From an uncultured Saprospiraceae bacterium (GTDB taxonomy: Bacteria > Bacteroidota > Bacteroidia > Chitinophagales > Saprospiraceae): a stretch of 64,000 nt of DNA. Location: NCBI GenBank assembly GCA_937872385.1, contig CALMSO010000086.1:1-64000 (forward strand). The letters run 5' to 3'. The notes under the pieces were generated by a model, which searched no databases, was not told where the DNA came from, and was given only the letters and a program-made list of their open reading frames with translations. The position numbers were made by a program, and so were the translations under genes. Positions 52,141 through 63,304 of this stretch are shown piece by piece. Numbering within the stretch: the first letter of the stretch is position 1; the number at the start of each line of letters is the position of its first letter.

Positions 52141-52941
52141 ATGAAGAAAATTTTACTATTACTTTGCCTCGGCGTTGCCATGTGGAATACAGCGCTTGCA
52201 CAAACCTGCGAACCCGCACAAAACCTGCCGGATAGCTTGGTCGGAGTTATTCCGTTCCCATTTGACGCCACACTCAATCCGACGGGCGGCATCAACGACA
52301 CCGCCTGCGTGAACGAGCCTTTCGAGTTTGTTTTTACCCTTGTCGTACCCGATATCTTTGAGTTGGGTGGCGTTTCCTTGCCACTGCGGAGCATCAATCT
52401 ATCGGCACAGGGTGCCATTTCTAACCTGCCCAACGGCATTACTTACGCTTGCGACCCGCCCAATTGTATTTTTCCGGCCGATACTTCCGGCTGTGTAGTT
52501 TTGTACGGCACAGTGATGGATACCGCAGGGATTTATGATTTGCAAATAGCGGGCGTAGTCAGTACGGTTTTTATTGACCTACCGCTGTCGTTCCCCGATC
52601 CGAATATTTTTCCGGGCAATTACTTTCTGCACGTACGCGAACAAGGACAATGCACGCCCAGCAATACCCGCGACCTTGGTAGCCTCGGCGTGAGCGCAAC
52701 GGTGCAACCCAATCCTTTCAATGGCTTTGCGCAAATTGTAATCAATACGCCTCTTGGCGGCGATTTCGATTTTATCGTCAGCGACTTGCTCGGCCGACGC
52801 GTGGCCCGGCAAAGGGTCCACCTCATCAACGGCGAAAATACCATTCCCTTTGACGGAGGGCACTTAGCACCAGGTGTTTATATTTATACACTTAGCGACG
52901 GGCAGCGGCAGCTTTCTGGTAAAATGGTAGCCGCCCGATAG
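52141..52941 (+). CDS. Secreted protein with T9SS type A sorting domain
   Basis: The ATG at 52141 gives 266 residues and a clear signal peptide (MKKILLLLCLGVAMWNTALAQ). Residues 25-170 form a beta-rich domain with paired Cys (ITYACDPPNCIFPADTSGCVVLYG). The last 75 residues are a sorting domain (VQPNPFNGFAQIVINTPLGG, LAPGVYIYTLSDGQRQLSGKMV). The N-terminal domain resembles that of the next gene (NLPNGITYA/NLPPGMTWQ, then Cys-rich turn), so the two look paralogous. Function unknown. Confidence 0.85.
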   Translation: MKKILLLLCLGVAMWNTALAQTCEPAQNLPDSLVGVIPFPFDATLNPTGGINDTACVNEPFEFVFTLVVPDIFELGGVSLPLRSINLSAQGAISNLPNGITYACDPPNCIFPADTSGCVVLYGTVMDTAGIYDLQIAGVVSTVFIDLPLSFPDPNIFPGNYFLHVREQGQCTPSNTRDLGSLGVSATVQPNPFNGFAQIVINTPLGGDFDFIVSDLLGRRVARQRVHLINGENTIPFDGGHLAPGVYIYTLSDGQRQLSGKMVAAR

Positions 52942-52949
52942 CCTTTTCA

Positions 52950-53010
52950 GGGTTGCCAATTGTATCGCGGTTTTGCAAAACAAGCCGAAAAACAGCGCAA
53001 TTGGCAATCC
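52950..53010 (+). other. Long 13-bp inverted repeat after the first T9SS gene
   Basis: GGGTTGCCAATTG (52950-52962) pairs with CAATTGGCAATCC (52998-53010) over 13 positions, including one G-U pair, around 35 bases. It starts 9 bp after the stop codon. It lacks a T-run, so it may be an mRNA 3' end structure rather than a classical terminator. Confidence 0.65.
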
Positions 53011-53031
53011 TATTCTATCAAAAAAAGTCTT

Positions 53032-53039
53032 TACATTTG
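53032..53039 (+). promoter_or_regulatory. -7 promoter box upstream of the second T9SS gene
   Basis: TACATTTG matches TANNTTTG. The leader to the ATG at 53156 would be about 110 nt. No certain -33 box. Confidence 0.4.
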
Positions 53040-53155
53040 TAATGCAATAGCTTATCTCTTTTCTCTTGCCCTGTACAATTAAGACGCCCTGTATTGCACC
53101 CTGAATAATCCATACAGGTTGTGCTGCTCTATTCATTTTGTAAAACAAACATCGC

Positions 53156-54985
53156 ATGAGAAAACAAACAACACTGCTGGGCGCAGGGCTACTGCTACTT
53201 GTAACTATGCCTGCACTGGCACAGAACGGCTGCCCCGATTGTACTGCTATGGTACCCGATACGCTGCCCGCCGATACGATTTTCCTTTCGGACGCCCCCG
53301 ACGGGCGCGTGAACGAACGCTACGAGGGCGTACTGCATTTCCGAATGCCGCGCACGACTACTCCCGTAGCGGCCAATGACCCCACCGTAGCACCGGGCTT
53401 GACTATCAACGAAGTGACCATTGTTTCGGTATCCAATTTGCCGCCGGGCATGACTTGGCAGGCCAACCAAACAGTTTTTAGAACTGCCCAGCAAACCGAT
53501 GGCTGCGTCACTTTTTGCGGCAGACCTTTACAACCGGGGCTTTACGAAGTGGAAGTAGTGGTGCGAGCGCAGGTATTAGTGGTTTCCCAAACTACGTCTT
53601 TTTCCTTTCCGATTTTGATTGAGCCTGCCATACGCAGCACCGAAGGATTTACTATGACCAATGCCTCCGGCTGCGGCGAAGTGACCGTTCATTTCAGCAA
53701 TAACATCCCTTCAATGGGCAATAGTGGTTTCTCCTATCGCTGGAATTTTGGTACGGGCCGTACCTCGCTCGACGAAAATCCGGTACCAGAGACCTACCGC
53801 ACACCCGGCGTCTATCCTGTTCATTATCAAGCGGTAATTGATACTTTCGGGCACACGCTCAGCAATGTGCGCGTGCTCAATGTAGGCTGCAGCGATCTCT
53901 TTGGCCGACCGGATTTGCTCATTGAAGTATATGCACCCGACAATACTCGCATCTACCGCTCTGGCGTAGTGGACAATGCGCGCCTGCCGCTTGATTTCAA
54001 CGTCAACATTCCCATTGGCGATGGCAATTATGTGCTTCAAGTATGGGACGAAGACCAAGGCATTTTTGGCGGTAGGCAATACGAGGATTGCGGTAAGGTC
54101 ACTTTTAATAAACTGTCGCAAGGTCGGCAGGCTGTGAGCAATATGACCGTGGAATTAAATATCATCCATCCGGTGGATACGGTAGAAGCTACGGATACTG
54201 TGCGCGTTTTTGCTGTGCCCGATCCGCCTTTAATAAGCGGCTACGACGGCGAAGCACTCTGCCAGGGCGATACGGTAGAATTGATCAGCCATTACGCTGA
54301 AAACATTCAATGGTATGAAAACGGTGCGTTTATCATTTTTGGCGACCAGCCGATTCTATCTGCAACAAAATCAGGTGCTTATCAGGTGCGCTACACTTCG
54401 CCGGAAGGTTGCACGGCTTTTTCCGAATCTGTGGCATTAGAATTTCCGCCGCTGCCCACCACGCCTGTTTTTTTGAATAATAATAACACCCTTAGCTTAT
54501 TCGATCTCGGTGCTTTGCCCGCACAGTATGCACTGCAATGGTACTTCAACGGCACGCCGCTCAGCAAAGAGCAAAGCACCACCCTTTGCGCCGAAGCCAC
54601 TGGTACCTACCTGCTACGCGTGACCGACGAAAGCTCTGGCTGCTTTAGCACTTACGCACGGCCGGTGACCTACAATCCTGACTTTGCAGGCTGCATCAGT
54701 ACTTCGGCTGAGAACCGCTTCCGGGACTTAATAACCGATGTTCAGCTATTTCCCAATCCGACAACTGACGGCAAACTTTGGTTGGAATTGCAAAGTAATC
54801 GCCCTGTAAAAGGCTCGCTGGTACTGCACAACCTGCTGGGAGCAGCCATTGCGCCAGCACAAGCCATCAGCCTGAGCGGTAGCGCTACCTTACCAATAGA
54901 CCTGAGTGGACAACCAGCAGGCGTTTATTTTATAATATTGCAAATAGAAGACGGCCGACAAACCTATCGAGTGCTGAGGCAGTAA
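53156..54985 (+). CDS. Secreted PKD/Ig-like protein with T9SS sorting domain
   Basis: The 609-residue protein has a signal peptide (MRKQTTLLGAGLLLLVTMPALAQ), an N-terminal domain related to the preceding protein, a PKD-like segment (GFSYRWNFGTGRTSLDENPVPETYRTPGVYPVHY split over about 200-235), later Ig-like parts (ALCQGDTVELISHYAENIQW) and a C-terminal sorting domain (VQLFPNPTTDGKLWLELQSN, LSGQPAGVYFIIL). It is probably displayed on the surface, possibly in adhesion. It is convergent with glpK. Confidence 0.88.
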   Translation: MRKQTTLLGAGLLLLVTMPALAQNGCPDCTAMVPDTLPADTIFLSDAPDGRVNERYEGVLHFRMPRTTTPVAANDPTVAPGLTINEVTIVSVSNLPPGMTWQANQTVFRTAQQTDGCVTFCGRPLQPGLYEVEVVVRAQVLVVSQTTSFSFPILIEPAIRSTEGFTMTNASGCGEVTVHFSNNIPSMGNSGFSYRWNFGTGRTSLDENPVPETYRTPGVYPVHYQAVIDTFGHTLSNVRVLNVGCSDLFGRPDLLIEVYAPDNTRIYRSGVVDNARLPLDFNVNIPIGDGNYVLQVWDEDQGIFGGRQYEDCGKVTFNKLSQGRQAVSNMTVELNIIHPVDTVEATDTVRVFAVPDPPLISGYDGEALCQGDTVELISHYAENIQWYENGAFIIFGDQPILSATKSGAYQVRYTSPEGCTAFSESVALEFPPLPTTPVFLNNNNTLSLFDLGALPAQYALQWYFNGTPLSKEQSTTLCAEATGTYLLRVTDESSGCFSTYARPVTYNPDFAGCISTSAENRFRDLITDVQLFPNPTTDGKLWLELQSNRPVKGSLVLHNLLGAAIAPAQAISLSGSATLPIDLSGQPAGVYFIILQIEDGRQTYRVLRQ

Positions 54986-55125
54986 TACGATTTACGAAGC
55001 ACGATTTTCTATTTTGTAAAACATTGAAAGACAATATTTTATAAATAAATAAGCACATCGTCTTCCAATTGAAAAGAGCATAAATGAGCAGGGGGTGTTC
55101 CGTTCGAACATTGCATGAATGCCCC

Positions 55126-56637
<1,512 letters not shown>

Positions 56638-56639
56638 TT

Positions 56640-56755
56640 AGATGCCAGATTTTTAGATGCCAGATGCCAGATTGTTAGACAATAGATGATAGATTTTAGA
56701 CCCCTTCAACCTATTCCCCTATCCACCCCTCCAACCCTCCAAACTGTTAAGATTT
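56640..56755. repeat. Dispersed modular repeat element upstream of glpK and bshC
   Basis: Phrases gatgccagatttttagatgccag, then tagacaatagatgatagattttag, then ccccttcaacctattcccctatccacccctcc. It is the inverted orientation of the 58441 element, without the GAGACCG core. It is the only copy between divergent genes. Confidence 0.65.
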
Positions 56756-56826
56756 CGCTAAGGTGCAACCAAATGCAACAACAGTTGTAGATATTTTCAT
56801 TTATTCGCCTAAAATTAAACAATCCA

Positions 56827-58440
56827 ATGCAAAATCCGAATCGCTTGATGGAAATCCTGAAAATTCCCTTCCCGCAGGTGCCGCAATTATCCGCCAAAGA
56901 CGTGGCTTACGCAAGCGCCGACCCCGCACTCCGCCCTTTCTACCAATACGATGTATCGCTGGATGCCTTTGCGCAGGTAATCGAAGATAAAAAACGTGCC
57001 GCCACCGACCGCCAAACGCTGGTAGAGGTACTCCGCGCCCAATACGAAGCTTTCCCGACGAGCGAGTTGGTGAAGCAAAATATCGAATCGCTGCTGCAAG
57101 CCAATACATTCACAGTCACTACTGCGCACCAGCCGGTTTTATTTACCGGGCCCCTGTTTTATATTTACAAAATTATATCCACTATTAACCTCGCCGAGCA
57201 ACTAAATAAACACTACCCGGATTATCATTTTGTGCCGATTTTTGTAAATGGTGGCGAAGATCACGATTTTGAAGAAGTAAATAGCGCACAAGTTTTTAAT
57301 AAAAATATTGAATGGCAATCGGGCGAATCCGGGCCGGTGGGCCGCATGCATACGGCAAGCCTGGCGGGTGTGCTGGAAGAATTACAACAATTGCTCGGCA
57401 ACTCAGATCATGCACAGCATATTTATAATATCATAAAAACCGCTTATACTTCGCAGCAATATTATGGCTTCGCTACTTTACATTTAGTAAATGAATTATT
57501 TAAAGCATACGGACTCATTGTACTTGGCATGAACCGCGTGCCGCTGAAGCACCTTTTCCGCCCCATCATGGAGGAAGAATTATTACATCAAACTTCACAG
57601 CAATATGTAGAAACCGCCCGGCAGGAGTTAGAGGCCGCGGGCTTCAGCGGGCAGGCGCACGCGCGGGAGATTAATCTTTTTTATCTACAACCTCAGGTGC
57701 GCGAACGTATTGTGCGTGAGGGAGATACATTTAAGGTTTTAAATACAGATTATGTTTTCAGCCAAGAGGAAATCGTGCAAGAAATGCGTGTACATCCGGA
57801 GCATTTCAGTCCCAATGTAGTGCTGCGGCCCCTGTATCAAGAGTTGATACTGCCCAATCTGGCGTACATCGGCGGCGGTGGCGAGATTGCCTATTGGTTG
57901 GAGCGCAAGCGTCAGTTCGAGCATTTTGGTATCAATTTTCCAATGTTGGTGCGGCGCAATTCGGTACTCTGGATTGACGGCGGCTCCGCGAGTCGGATGC
58001 AGAAATTGGAACTGAGCGTGCTGGATTTGTTCCTCGACACCGAGGTGCTCATCAAACAATACATCGCCCGGAATGCCGAAAGCGAGTTAAGCCTCGCGGA
58101 GGAAAAAACTGCGCTCGAAGCCCTTTTCGAACAGGTGGCCGCCAAAGCCAAAGACGTGGATCCTACGCTTGAAAAAGCAGTACTGGCCGAAGGTGCCAGG
58201 CAACTAAAAAGCCTCGAGCAAATGGAAGGGCGTATTGTGCGCGCCGAAAAGCAGCGCCACGAAACCGCGCTCAACCAGATTCGCAGCCTGCGCGACAAGT
58301 TCTTCCCCGGTAATGGATTGCAAGAACGCACGGATAATTTTACATCATTTTATACTAAATACGGTGACGAATTTTTGAAAGTTTTAAAGGCTAATCTCGA
58401 TCCGCTTGATGCACGATTTGTAATTGTATTAGATAAGTGA
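56827..58440 (+). CDS. bshC: Bacillithiol biosynthesis cysteine-adding enzyme BshC
   Basis: The 537-residue protein matches BshC: TTAHQPVLFTGPLFYIYKI, FVPIFVNGGEDHDFEEVN, NVVLRPLYQELILPNLAYIGGGGEIAYWLE and a C-terminal coiled coil (about 440-500). It adds cysteine to glucosaminyl-malate in the last step of bacillithiol synthesis, which implies bacillithiol as a low-molecular thiol. bshA and bshB are not near. A repeat element begins at the stop codon. Confidence 0.95.
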   Translation: MQNPNRLMEILKIPFPQVPQLSAKDVAYASADPALRPFYQYDVSLDAFAQVIEDKKRAATDRQTLVEVLRAQYEAFPTSELVKQNIESLLQANTFTVTTAHQPVLFTGPLFYIYKIISTINLAEQLNKHYPDYHFVPIFVNGGEDHDFEEVNSAQVFNKNIEWQSGESGPVGRMHTASLAGVLEELQQLLGNSDHAQHIYNIIKTAYTSQQYYGFATLHLVNELFKAYGLIVLGMNRVPLKHLFRPIMEEELLHQTSQQYVETARQELEAAGFSGQAHAREINLFYLQPQVRERIVREGDTFKVLNTDYVFSQEEIVQEMRVHPEHFSPNVVLRPLYQELILPNLAYIGGGGEIAYWLERKRQFEHFGINFPMLVRRNSVLWIDGGSASRMQKLELSVLDLFLDTEVLIKQYIARNAESELSLAEEKTALEALFEQVAAKAKDVDPTLEKAVLAEGARQLKSLEQMEGRIVRAEKQRHETALNQIRSLRDKFFPGNGLQERTDNFTSFYTKYGDEFLKVLKANLDPLDARFVIVLDK

Positions 58441-58680
58441 TGGGATATTATGATAATGGGATGTTATGATGTTGGGATATTATGATATTGTTGAGAGGTT
58501 GAAGGGTTGAATGGGTGAAAGGGTGAATAGGGGAATAGGATGAATAGGATTTAAAAAGTTGAAAGGCTGAGAGGTTGAAGGGTTGAGACCGTATTTAACT
58601 TCTATCGTCTATTATCTAAAGTCTGGCATCTGGCATCTAAATATCTGGCATCTAAAATCTATCATCTATCGTCCATAAAA
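58441..58680. repeat. Longest dispersed modular repeat element
   Basis: From the base after the bshC stop it holds, in order, gggatattatgata phrases (three), ggttgaagggttgaatggg phrases, aggggaatagg, ggttgagaccgtat (58581-58594), taacttctatcgtcta and tctggcatctaaa phrases. The module order matches the elements at 10680 and, inverted, 24196, 56640 and 61390. Confidence 0.75.
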
Positions 58681-58724
58681 TAAAGTTAGATTCATTATAT
58701 GCTAATCAAAAAACGGCTAATCTT

Positions 58725-59825
58725 ATGAAACCATGTTATGTACTTGTATGCTGCCTGCTGGCAATCGGTAGTAGTCCAATCGCTGCCCAAACCGACCCGC
58801 GCATGGATTTTGAAGCCTACGATCCGCCTTCCTCTTTGGTAGTGCCAGAGAACCCGACGGTTCGGGCTAAGTTTTCCTTCATTGACGTGCACAGCCACCA
58901 CTGGCGCATGGACGAAATGGACCTCGACAAGCTGATTGCTGAAATGGACGCCATGAATATGGGGCTGATTGTCAACCTCAGCGGCGGCGGCGGCCAGCGC
59001 CTCAAGGGCATTATGGATAACATTAAAAAATACGGCTACGAAGATCGTATTGTGGCTTTTACGAATATCAATTTTGGCAGTATCAGCGACCCCGACTGGA
59101 CAGAGAGCACCTTACAACAGTTGGAATACGACGTGCGCATTGGTGCCAGAGGCTTGAAAATATTCAAAAATCTCGGCTTTTCAGTCAATGACAAAGCCGG
59201 CAAGCGCGTGGCTGTGGACGATCCGCGGCTTGATCCTATTTGGGCAAAATGCGGCGAACTCGGCATTCCGGTGCTCATTCATACGGCTGATCCCAAGCAA
59301 TTCTGGGAGCCTTTCGACTCAACCAATGAGCGTTGGCTGGAACTCAAAACCCACCCGCGCCGCAAACGTAGCGATACCGACCCCGTGCCCTGGGAGCAAC
59401 TTGTTGAAGAACAGCACAATATGTTCAAGAAACATCCTAATACGAAATTTATCAGCGCACACATGAGCTGGCACGCCAGCGATTTGGACAAACTTGGGCA
59501 ACTCTTGGATGAAATGCCTAATATGTATGTTGAAATCGGCGCGGTCATTGCCGAATTGGGTCGGCAGCCGCGGCAAGCCAATAAATTCTTTGCAAAATAT
59601 GGCGATCGGGTACTCTTTGGCAAGGACGCTTACAATCCAGAGGAGTACCACACCTACTTCCGGGTATTGGAAAGCGCCGACGAATATTTCCCTTATTACA
59701 AACGCTATCATGCTTTCTGGCGCATGTATGGGCTTGACTTGCCCGACGAGGTGCTGAAAAATGTATATTATCGCAATGCCATGCGCATCATACCGGGGCT
59801 GAATAATGGACAGTTTCCGAAATAA
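58725..59825 (+). CDS. Secreted amidohydrolase-family protein
   Basis: The 366-residue protein has a signal peptide (MKPCYVLVCCLLAIGSSPIAAQ). The metal site resembles amidohydrolase-2 (ACMSD-like) enzymes: FIDVHSHHWRMDE, IPVLIHTADPKQFW, FISAHMSWHASDL and RVLFGKDAYNPEEY with the late Asp. Substrate unknown; location periplasmic. Repeat element before it, dehydrogenase gene after it (96 bp). Confidence 0.87.
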   Translation: MKPCYVLVCCLLAIGSSPIAAQTDPRMDFEAYDPPSSLVVPENPTVRAKFSFIDVHSHHWRMDEMDLDKLIAEMDAMNMGLIVNLSGGGGQRLKGIMDNIKKYGYEDRIVAFTNINFGSISDPDWTESTLQQLEYDVRIGARGLKIFKNLGFSVNDKAGKRVAVDDPRLDPIWAKCGELGIPVLIHTADPKQFWEPFDSTNERWLELKTHPRRKRSDTDPVPWEQLVEEQHNMFKKHPNTKFISAHMSWHASDLDKLGQLLDEMPNMYVEIGAVIAELGRQPRQANKFFAKYGDRVLFGKDAYNPEEYHTYFRVLESADEYFPYYKRYHAFWRMYGLDLPDEVLKNVYYRNAMRIIPGLNNGQFPK

Positions 59826-59921
59826 AAGGGTGAGACCATCTTGCCCCTTCAAAAACTAAAAAAATGCTTGGAAATGCCTATTTTCGCCGTCGTTTTCTAA
59901 CCAAATAAAATTTTTCCAACA

Positions 59922-60812
59922 ATGAAACAAATCAGCGTGATTGGCGCAGGTACGATGGGCAACGGCATCGCGCACGTATTTGCCATGCATGGGTTTTCGG
60001 TAAGGCTCATAGACGTATCGCAGGAGGCGCTCGACCGGGCGCTGCACACCATCAGCGGCAACCTCGACCGGATGGTAAAAAAAGAGAAAATCAGCGAAGC
60101 CGACAAAACCGCTACCCTAAGCCGGATTGCTACGTTCACTTCCATACAGCAGGGAGTGCAGCAAGCTGACCTCGTGGTGGAAGCTGCCACCGAAAACATG
60201 ACCCTGAAGCTCGATATTTTCCGACAGCTCGACGAGCACGCACCTGCCGCCGCTATTTTGGCCAGCAATACATCCTCTATTTCTATTACCCGCATTGCCG
60301 CCGCTACTCGCCGCCCAGCGCAAGTCATCGGTATGCACTTTATGAATCCGGTACCGGTAATGCAATTAGTAGAAGTGATTCGCGGCTATTCTACAACCGA
60401 TGCCGTAACGCATACAATTTTCGAGCTATCGAAACAACTGGGCAAGGTGCCGGTGGAAGTAAATGACTATCCGGGTTTTGTGGCCAACCGCATTCTGATG
60501 CCTATGGTCAACGAAGCGATTTACAGCTTGTACGAAGGCGTAGCCGGTGTGGAAGAAATTGATACCGTCATGAAACTCGGCATGGCACACCCGATGGGGC
60601 CGCTGCAATTGGCAGATTTTATAGGATTAGACGTTTGTTTGTCTATTCTGAATGTGTTGCATGAGGGTTTTGGCAATCCGAAATACGCTCCCTGCCCGCT
60701 GTTGGTGAATATGGTGACCGCCGGCAAGCTCGGTGCTAAATCTGGTGAAGGTTTCTATCGCTACACGCCCGGCTCGAAGGAATTGGTGCTGGCAGAACGC
60801 TTTAGCAAATAA
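59922..60812 (+). CDS. 3-hydroxyacyl-CoA (3-hydroxybutyryl-CoA) dehydrogenase
   Basis: The 296-residue enzyme has the NAD motif VIGAGTMGNGIAHVF, VVEAATENMTLKLDIF, the catalytic MHFMNPVPVMQLVEVIRG and NDYPGFVANRILMPMVNEA. The size fits the stand-alone 3-hydroxybutyryl-CoA dehydrogenases of beta-oxidation or butyrate-type metabolism, without a hydratase part. No neighbouring thiolase or hydratase is present. It converges with the S4-domain gene. Confidence 0.95.
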   Translation: MKQISVIGAGTMGNGIAHVFAMHGFSVRLIDVSQEALDRALHTISGNLDRMVKKEKISEADKTATLSRIATFTSIQQGVQQADLVVEAATENMTLKLDIFRQLDEHAPAAAILASNTSSISITRIAAATRRPAQVIGMHFMNPVPVMQLVEVIRGYSTTDAVTHTIFELSKQLGKVPVEVNDYPGFVANRILMPMVNEAIYSLYEGVAGVEEIDTVMKLGMAHPMGPLQLADFIGLDVCLSILNVLHEGFGNPKYAPCPLLVNMVTAGKLGAKSGEGFYRYTPGSKELVLAERFSK

Positions 60813-60835
60813 ATTGGTGTCTAAGTAGCTGATGA

Positions 60836-61243
60836 TCAGTCGAAATCATCGAAATTGAACCATTCGTCTTTAAAAACATCAATCTCGCGGCGCTCCTTTT
60901 TTGTGGGGCGCCCGGTGCCTCTTTCGCGTTTTTCGGCGGGTGCCTTGCCGGCAATAAACCATTCTTTATACTTATTCAGCTCCGCTTCGGGCGTCAGATT
61001 CTCGTAGCAAGTTTGTGCAATGGGCGCGGACACTCTTTTGTGAATTAACTGCACAGCCTTATACTGAAAATCAAAACCGTCCTTGCGCACCACTACAACT
61101 TCCCCTGGCTGCAGCAGGTAGGAAGGTTTCACCGAATCCCCCTTGATTTTCACTCGCCCGCCCTTGCAGGCATCTGTAGCGATGGTTCTACTTTTATAAA
61201 TTCGGACACTCCACAGCCATTTGTCTATTCTTACCTTGTCCAT
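60836..61243 (-). CDS. S4-domain RNA-binding protein (Hsp15-like)
   Basis: The 135-residue protein starts with an S4 domain (VRIDKWLWSVRIYKSRTIATDACKGG, then VKIKGDSVKPSYLLQPGEVV) and ends with a basic part (ERGTGRPTKKERREI). This is the form of Hsp15/HslR, which binds free 50S subunits with nascent chains. Single gene. Confidence 0.92.
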   Translation of the reverse strand: MDKVRIDKWLWSVRIYKSRTIATDACKGGRVKIKGDSVKPSYLLQPGEVVVVRKDGFDFQYKAVQLIHKRVSAPIAQTCYENLTPEAELNKYKEWFIAGKAPAEKRERGTGRPTKKERREIDVFKDEWFNFDDFD

Positions 61244-61302
61244 AATAAGTAGTCAGATATAATTATTTTGATAGTGTGTCAAAACGGTTGTTTTGTTATT
61301 CA

Positions 61303-61333
61303 GATTTCGCAAATCTCAAAGATTTACGAAATC
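61303..61333. repeat. Imperfect palindrome, family copy 2
   Basis: Arms gatttcgcaaatct (61303-61316) and agatttacgaaatc (61320-61333) are inverted with one mismatch around a 3-bp spacer. The same arms, slightly altered, occur at 1961-1991, also after a 'ttca' sequence. Confidence 0.72.
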
Positions 61334-61389
61334 ACATCCACCCATTTGACCCAGCACCATTGTTTTTTAGTATAAAAAGTATAAATCAC

Positions 61390-61508
61390 TGATTATCAAT
61401 AGACGATAGATAATAAATTTTAGCCCCCCTTCAACTTATTCCCCTATTCACCCTTTCAACTTCTCACCCTTTCAACTTTTAAACCCTATCACCCTATTCC
61501 CCTATTTT
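61390..61508. repeat. Dispersed modular repeat element at ppk2 3' end
   Basis: Phrases gataatagac, taataaattttag, cccccttcaacttattcccctatt and accctttcaacttc. The plus-strand 'cccctattttt' contains the complement of the TAG stop of the PPK2 gene. Confidence 0.65.
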
Positions 61509-62254
61509 TCCAATTCCCCATCATCTAAAGGCGGATATGTCATATTGAGTTGTTCAAGATATTCCACCAAGATTTTCGACATGAGATAGTCGCGGTACCA
61601 GCGCTGGTCCACTGGTATGATATGCCAAGGAATGGTGCTTCGGTTTATTACATCCTCGTAGCAAGCCATGTAGGCATCCCAGTGCTCGCGCTCTTTCCAG
61701 TCGCCACTGTTGTGCTTCCAGTGTTTGTCGTGCTCGCTGAGGCGCTGGCGCAGTTCTACTTCTTGCTGCTCTTTAGAAATATGTAAATAAAATTTGAATA
61801 TATGCGTCTGATTGTCAAAGTATAACAATTGCTCGAAACTATTAATTGCTTCGATTCGGCGCGTTACGTGCGTCTCGTCAATCCACTTGTGCACGCGCTG
61901 GATGAGCACATCTTCGTAATGCGAGCGGATGAACAATTGTATCATACCTTGCGCGGGCGTATGCTGGTGTACGCGCCAGAGAAAATCGTGTGCAAACTCT
62001 TCTTCGGTCGGTTTTTTGAACGAGTGGGTATTGATGCCCACTGGATTGCAGTTGGCAAATACATTTTTAGCAGCACCATCTTTGCCGCTGGCGTCCATAC
62101 CTTGTAGCACCACGAGTACGCTGTGCTTGCGCTGTGCCATCATCACATCCTGCAACTCGCCGAGGCGTTGCACCCATTGCGCGGTTTGTTCCTGCGCCTG
62201 TTTTTTCGTCAAATCCGCCGGTGAGCGGGTAGGTATTTCCGAAAGTCGTATCAT
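61502..62254 (-). CDS. ppk2: Polyphosphate kinase 2 family protein
   Basis: The ATG at 62254 gives 250 residues; a GTG four codons upstream is possible. It has the PPK2 Walker A (VLQGMDASGKDGAAKNVF), Walker B-like RSHYEDVLIQRVH, the lid region (KEREHWDAYMACYEDVINRS) and IIPVDQRWYRDYLMSKI. PPK2 uses polyphosphate to phosphorylate nucleotides. The subclass cannot be fixed by eye. It is followed and preceded by repeat elements; the DUF58 gene is upstream. Confidence 0.92.
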   Translation of the reverse strand: MIRLSEIPTRSPADLTKKQAQEQTAQWVQRLGELQDVMMAQRKHSVLVVLQGMDASGKDGAAKNVFANCNPVGINTHSFKKPTEEEFAHDFLWRVHQHTPAQGMIQLFIRSHYEDVLIQRVHKWIDETHVTRRIEAINSFEQLLYFDNQTHIFKFYLHISKEQQEVELRQRLSEHDKHWKHNSGDWKEREHWDAYMACYEDVINRSTIPWHIIPVDQRWYRDYLMSKILVEYLEQLNMTYPPLDDGELEK

Positions 62255-62280
62255 AACTTGTTTCACAATTCATTTACCAA

Positions 62281-62318
62281 CAATATCATAATATCCCAAT
62301 ATCATAATACTCTCACCC
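62281..62318. repeat. Short dispersed repeat phrase at DUF58 3' end
   Basis: caatatcataatatcccaatatcataatac is the reverse complement of the gggatattatgata phrases at 26664 and 58441. It directly follows the TGA stop of the DUF58 gene (complement at 62313-62315). Confidence 0.75.
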
Positions 62319-63245
62319 CCGCATCCTGCTGCGCTTTACTAAATAAGATTGTAAAATTGGGCGAAATCCCTTATTGATATCCGCTTCTACGAAGTCAATT
62401 TGATATTGTAAGCACTTGAATTTCAGGGCTTCCACAAATTCATGCATTTGGCTCAGGTAGCGCTCTTTCACCTGATTGGGCTGAAGCCGCAGCCGTTCGC
62501 CGGTTTCCATATCAATAAAAAGATACGGACGGTTTTCAAATTCAAAATCCAGTTCTTTTGATTTGTCCACTACATGAAAAAGTACCACTTCGTGCTTGTT
62601 GTGCTTGAGGTGCTGGAGCGCTGCAAAAAGCTGCTCGGTATCTTCCGACTGTTCAAACATATCGCTGAAAATAATTACCATTGAGCGCTTGTGGATGCTG
62701 TCGGCAATTTGGTGTAGGGCTTGGGCAGCGGCGGTTTTCCGGTCGCGTTCAGGATGGCTGATGAGCTGGTCGAGATACGTCAGCATGAGCCGATAGTGCG
62801 TGGTATTGGTTTTGCAGCGGGTATGAATATTGACGGTATCGTCGAAAATGCTGAGGCCGTAGGCGTCGCGCTGTTTTTGGAGCAGGTTCATCAGGGCGGC
62901 GGCAGCTAAGGCCGAAAAGCGGATTTTGTTGACGTAAGCACCTTTTTTGGGGTCGGCTTCTGGGAAATACATGGAAGACGAAGCATCAATTACAATTTGG
63001 CAGCGCAGATTGGTTTCCTCTTCAAAGCGTTTGGTAAAGAGCCTGTCGGTACGGGCATACACTTTCCAGTCAATATTGCGGGTGGACTCGCCCTGATTGT
63101 AGAGGCGGTGCTCGGCAAATTCTACCGAAAACCCATGAAAAGGGCTTTTGTGCAAGCCAATGATAAAACCCTCCACGACCTGGCGGGCCAGGAGTTCGAG
63201 GTTGCCAAAATCTTTTACATCTGTGCTGTCGAGCAGATAATTCAT
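62313..63245 (-). CDS. DUF58 family protein with von Willebrand A-like motif
   Basis: The 310-residue protein has the DUF58 block GFSVEFAEHRLYNQGESTRNIDWKVYARTDRLF and a MIDAS-like sequence (IVIDASSSMYF). Members are often next to a MoxR AAA ATPase; none is seen within the window beside it. No membrane helix. Its function is not known, but the family is linked to metal-dependent chaperone-like complexes. Confidence 0.88.
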   Translation of the reverse strand: MNYLLDSTDVKDFGNLELLARQVVEGFIIGLHKSPFHGFSVEFAEHRLYNQGESTRNIDWKVYARTDRLFTKRFEEETNLRCQIVIDASSSMYFPEADPKKGAYVNKIRFSALAAAALMNLLQKQRDAYGLSIFDDTVNIHTRCKTNTTHYRLMLTYLDQLISHPERDRKTAAAQALHQIADSIHKRSMVIIFSDMFEQSEDTEQLFAALQHLKHNKHEVVLFHVVDKSKELDFEFENRPYLFIDMETGERLRLQPNQVKERYLSQMHEFVEALKFKCLQYQIDFVEADINKGFRPILQSYLVKRSRMRG

Positions 63246-63304
63246 AGCGGATGATCCTGTTTTACAACGATTTGAGTAGAAAAAAGGTAGCAGTTTTGCA
63301 ACGC

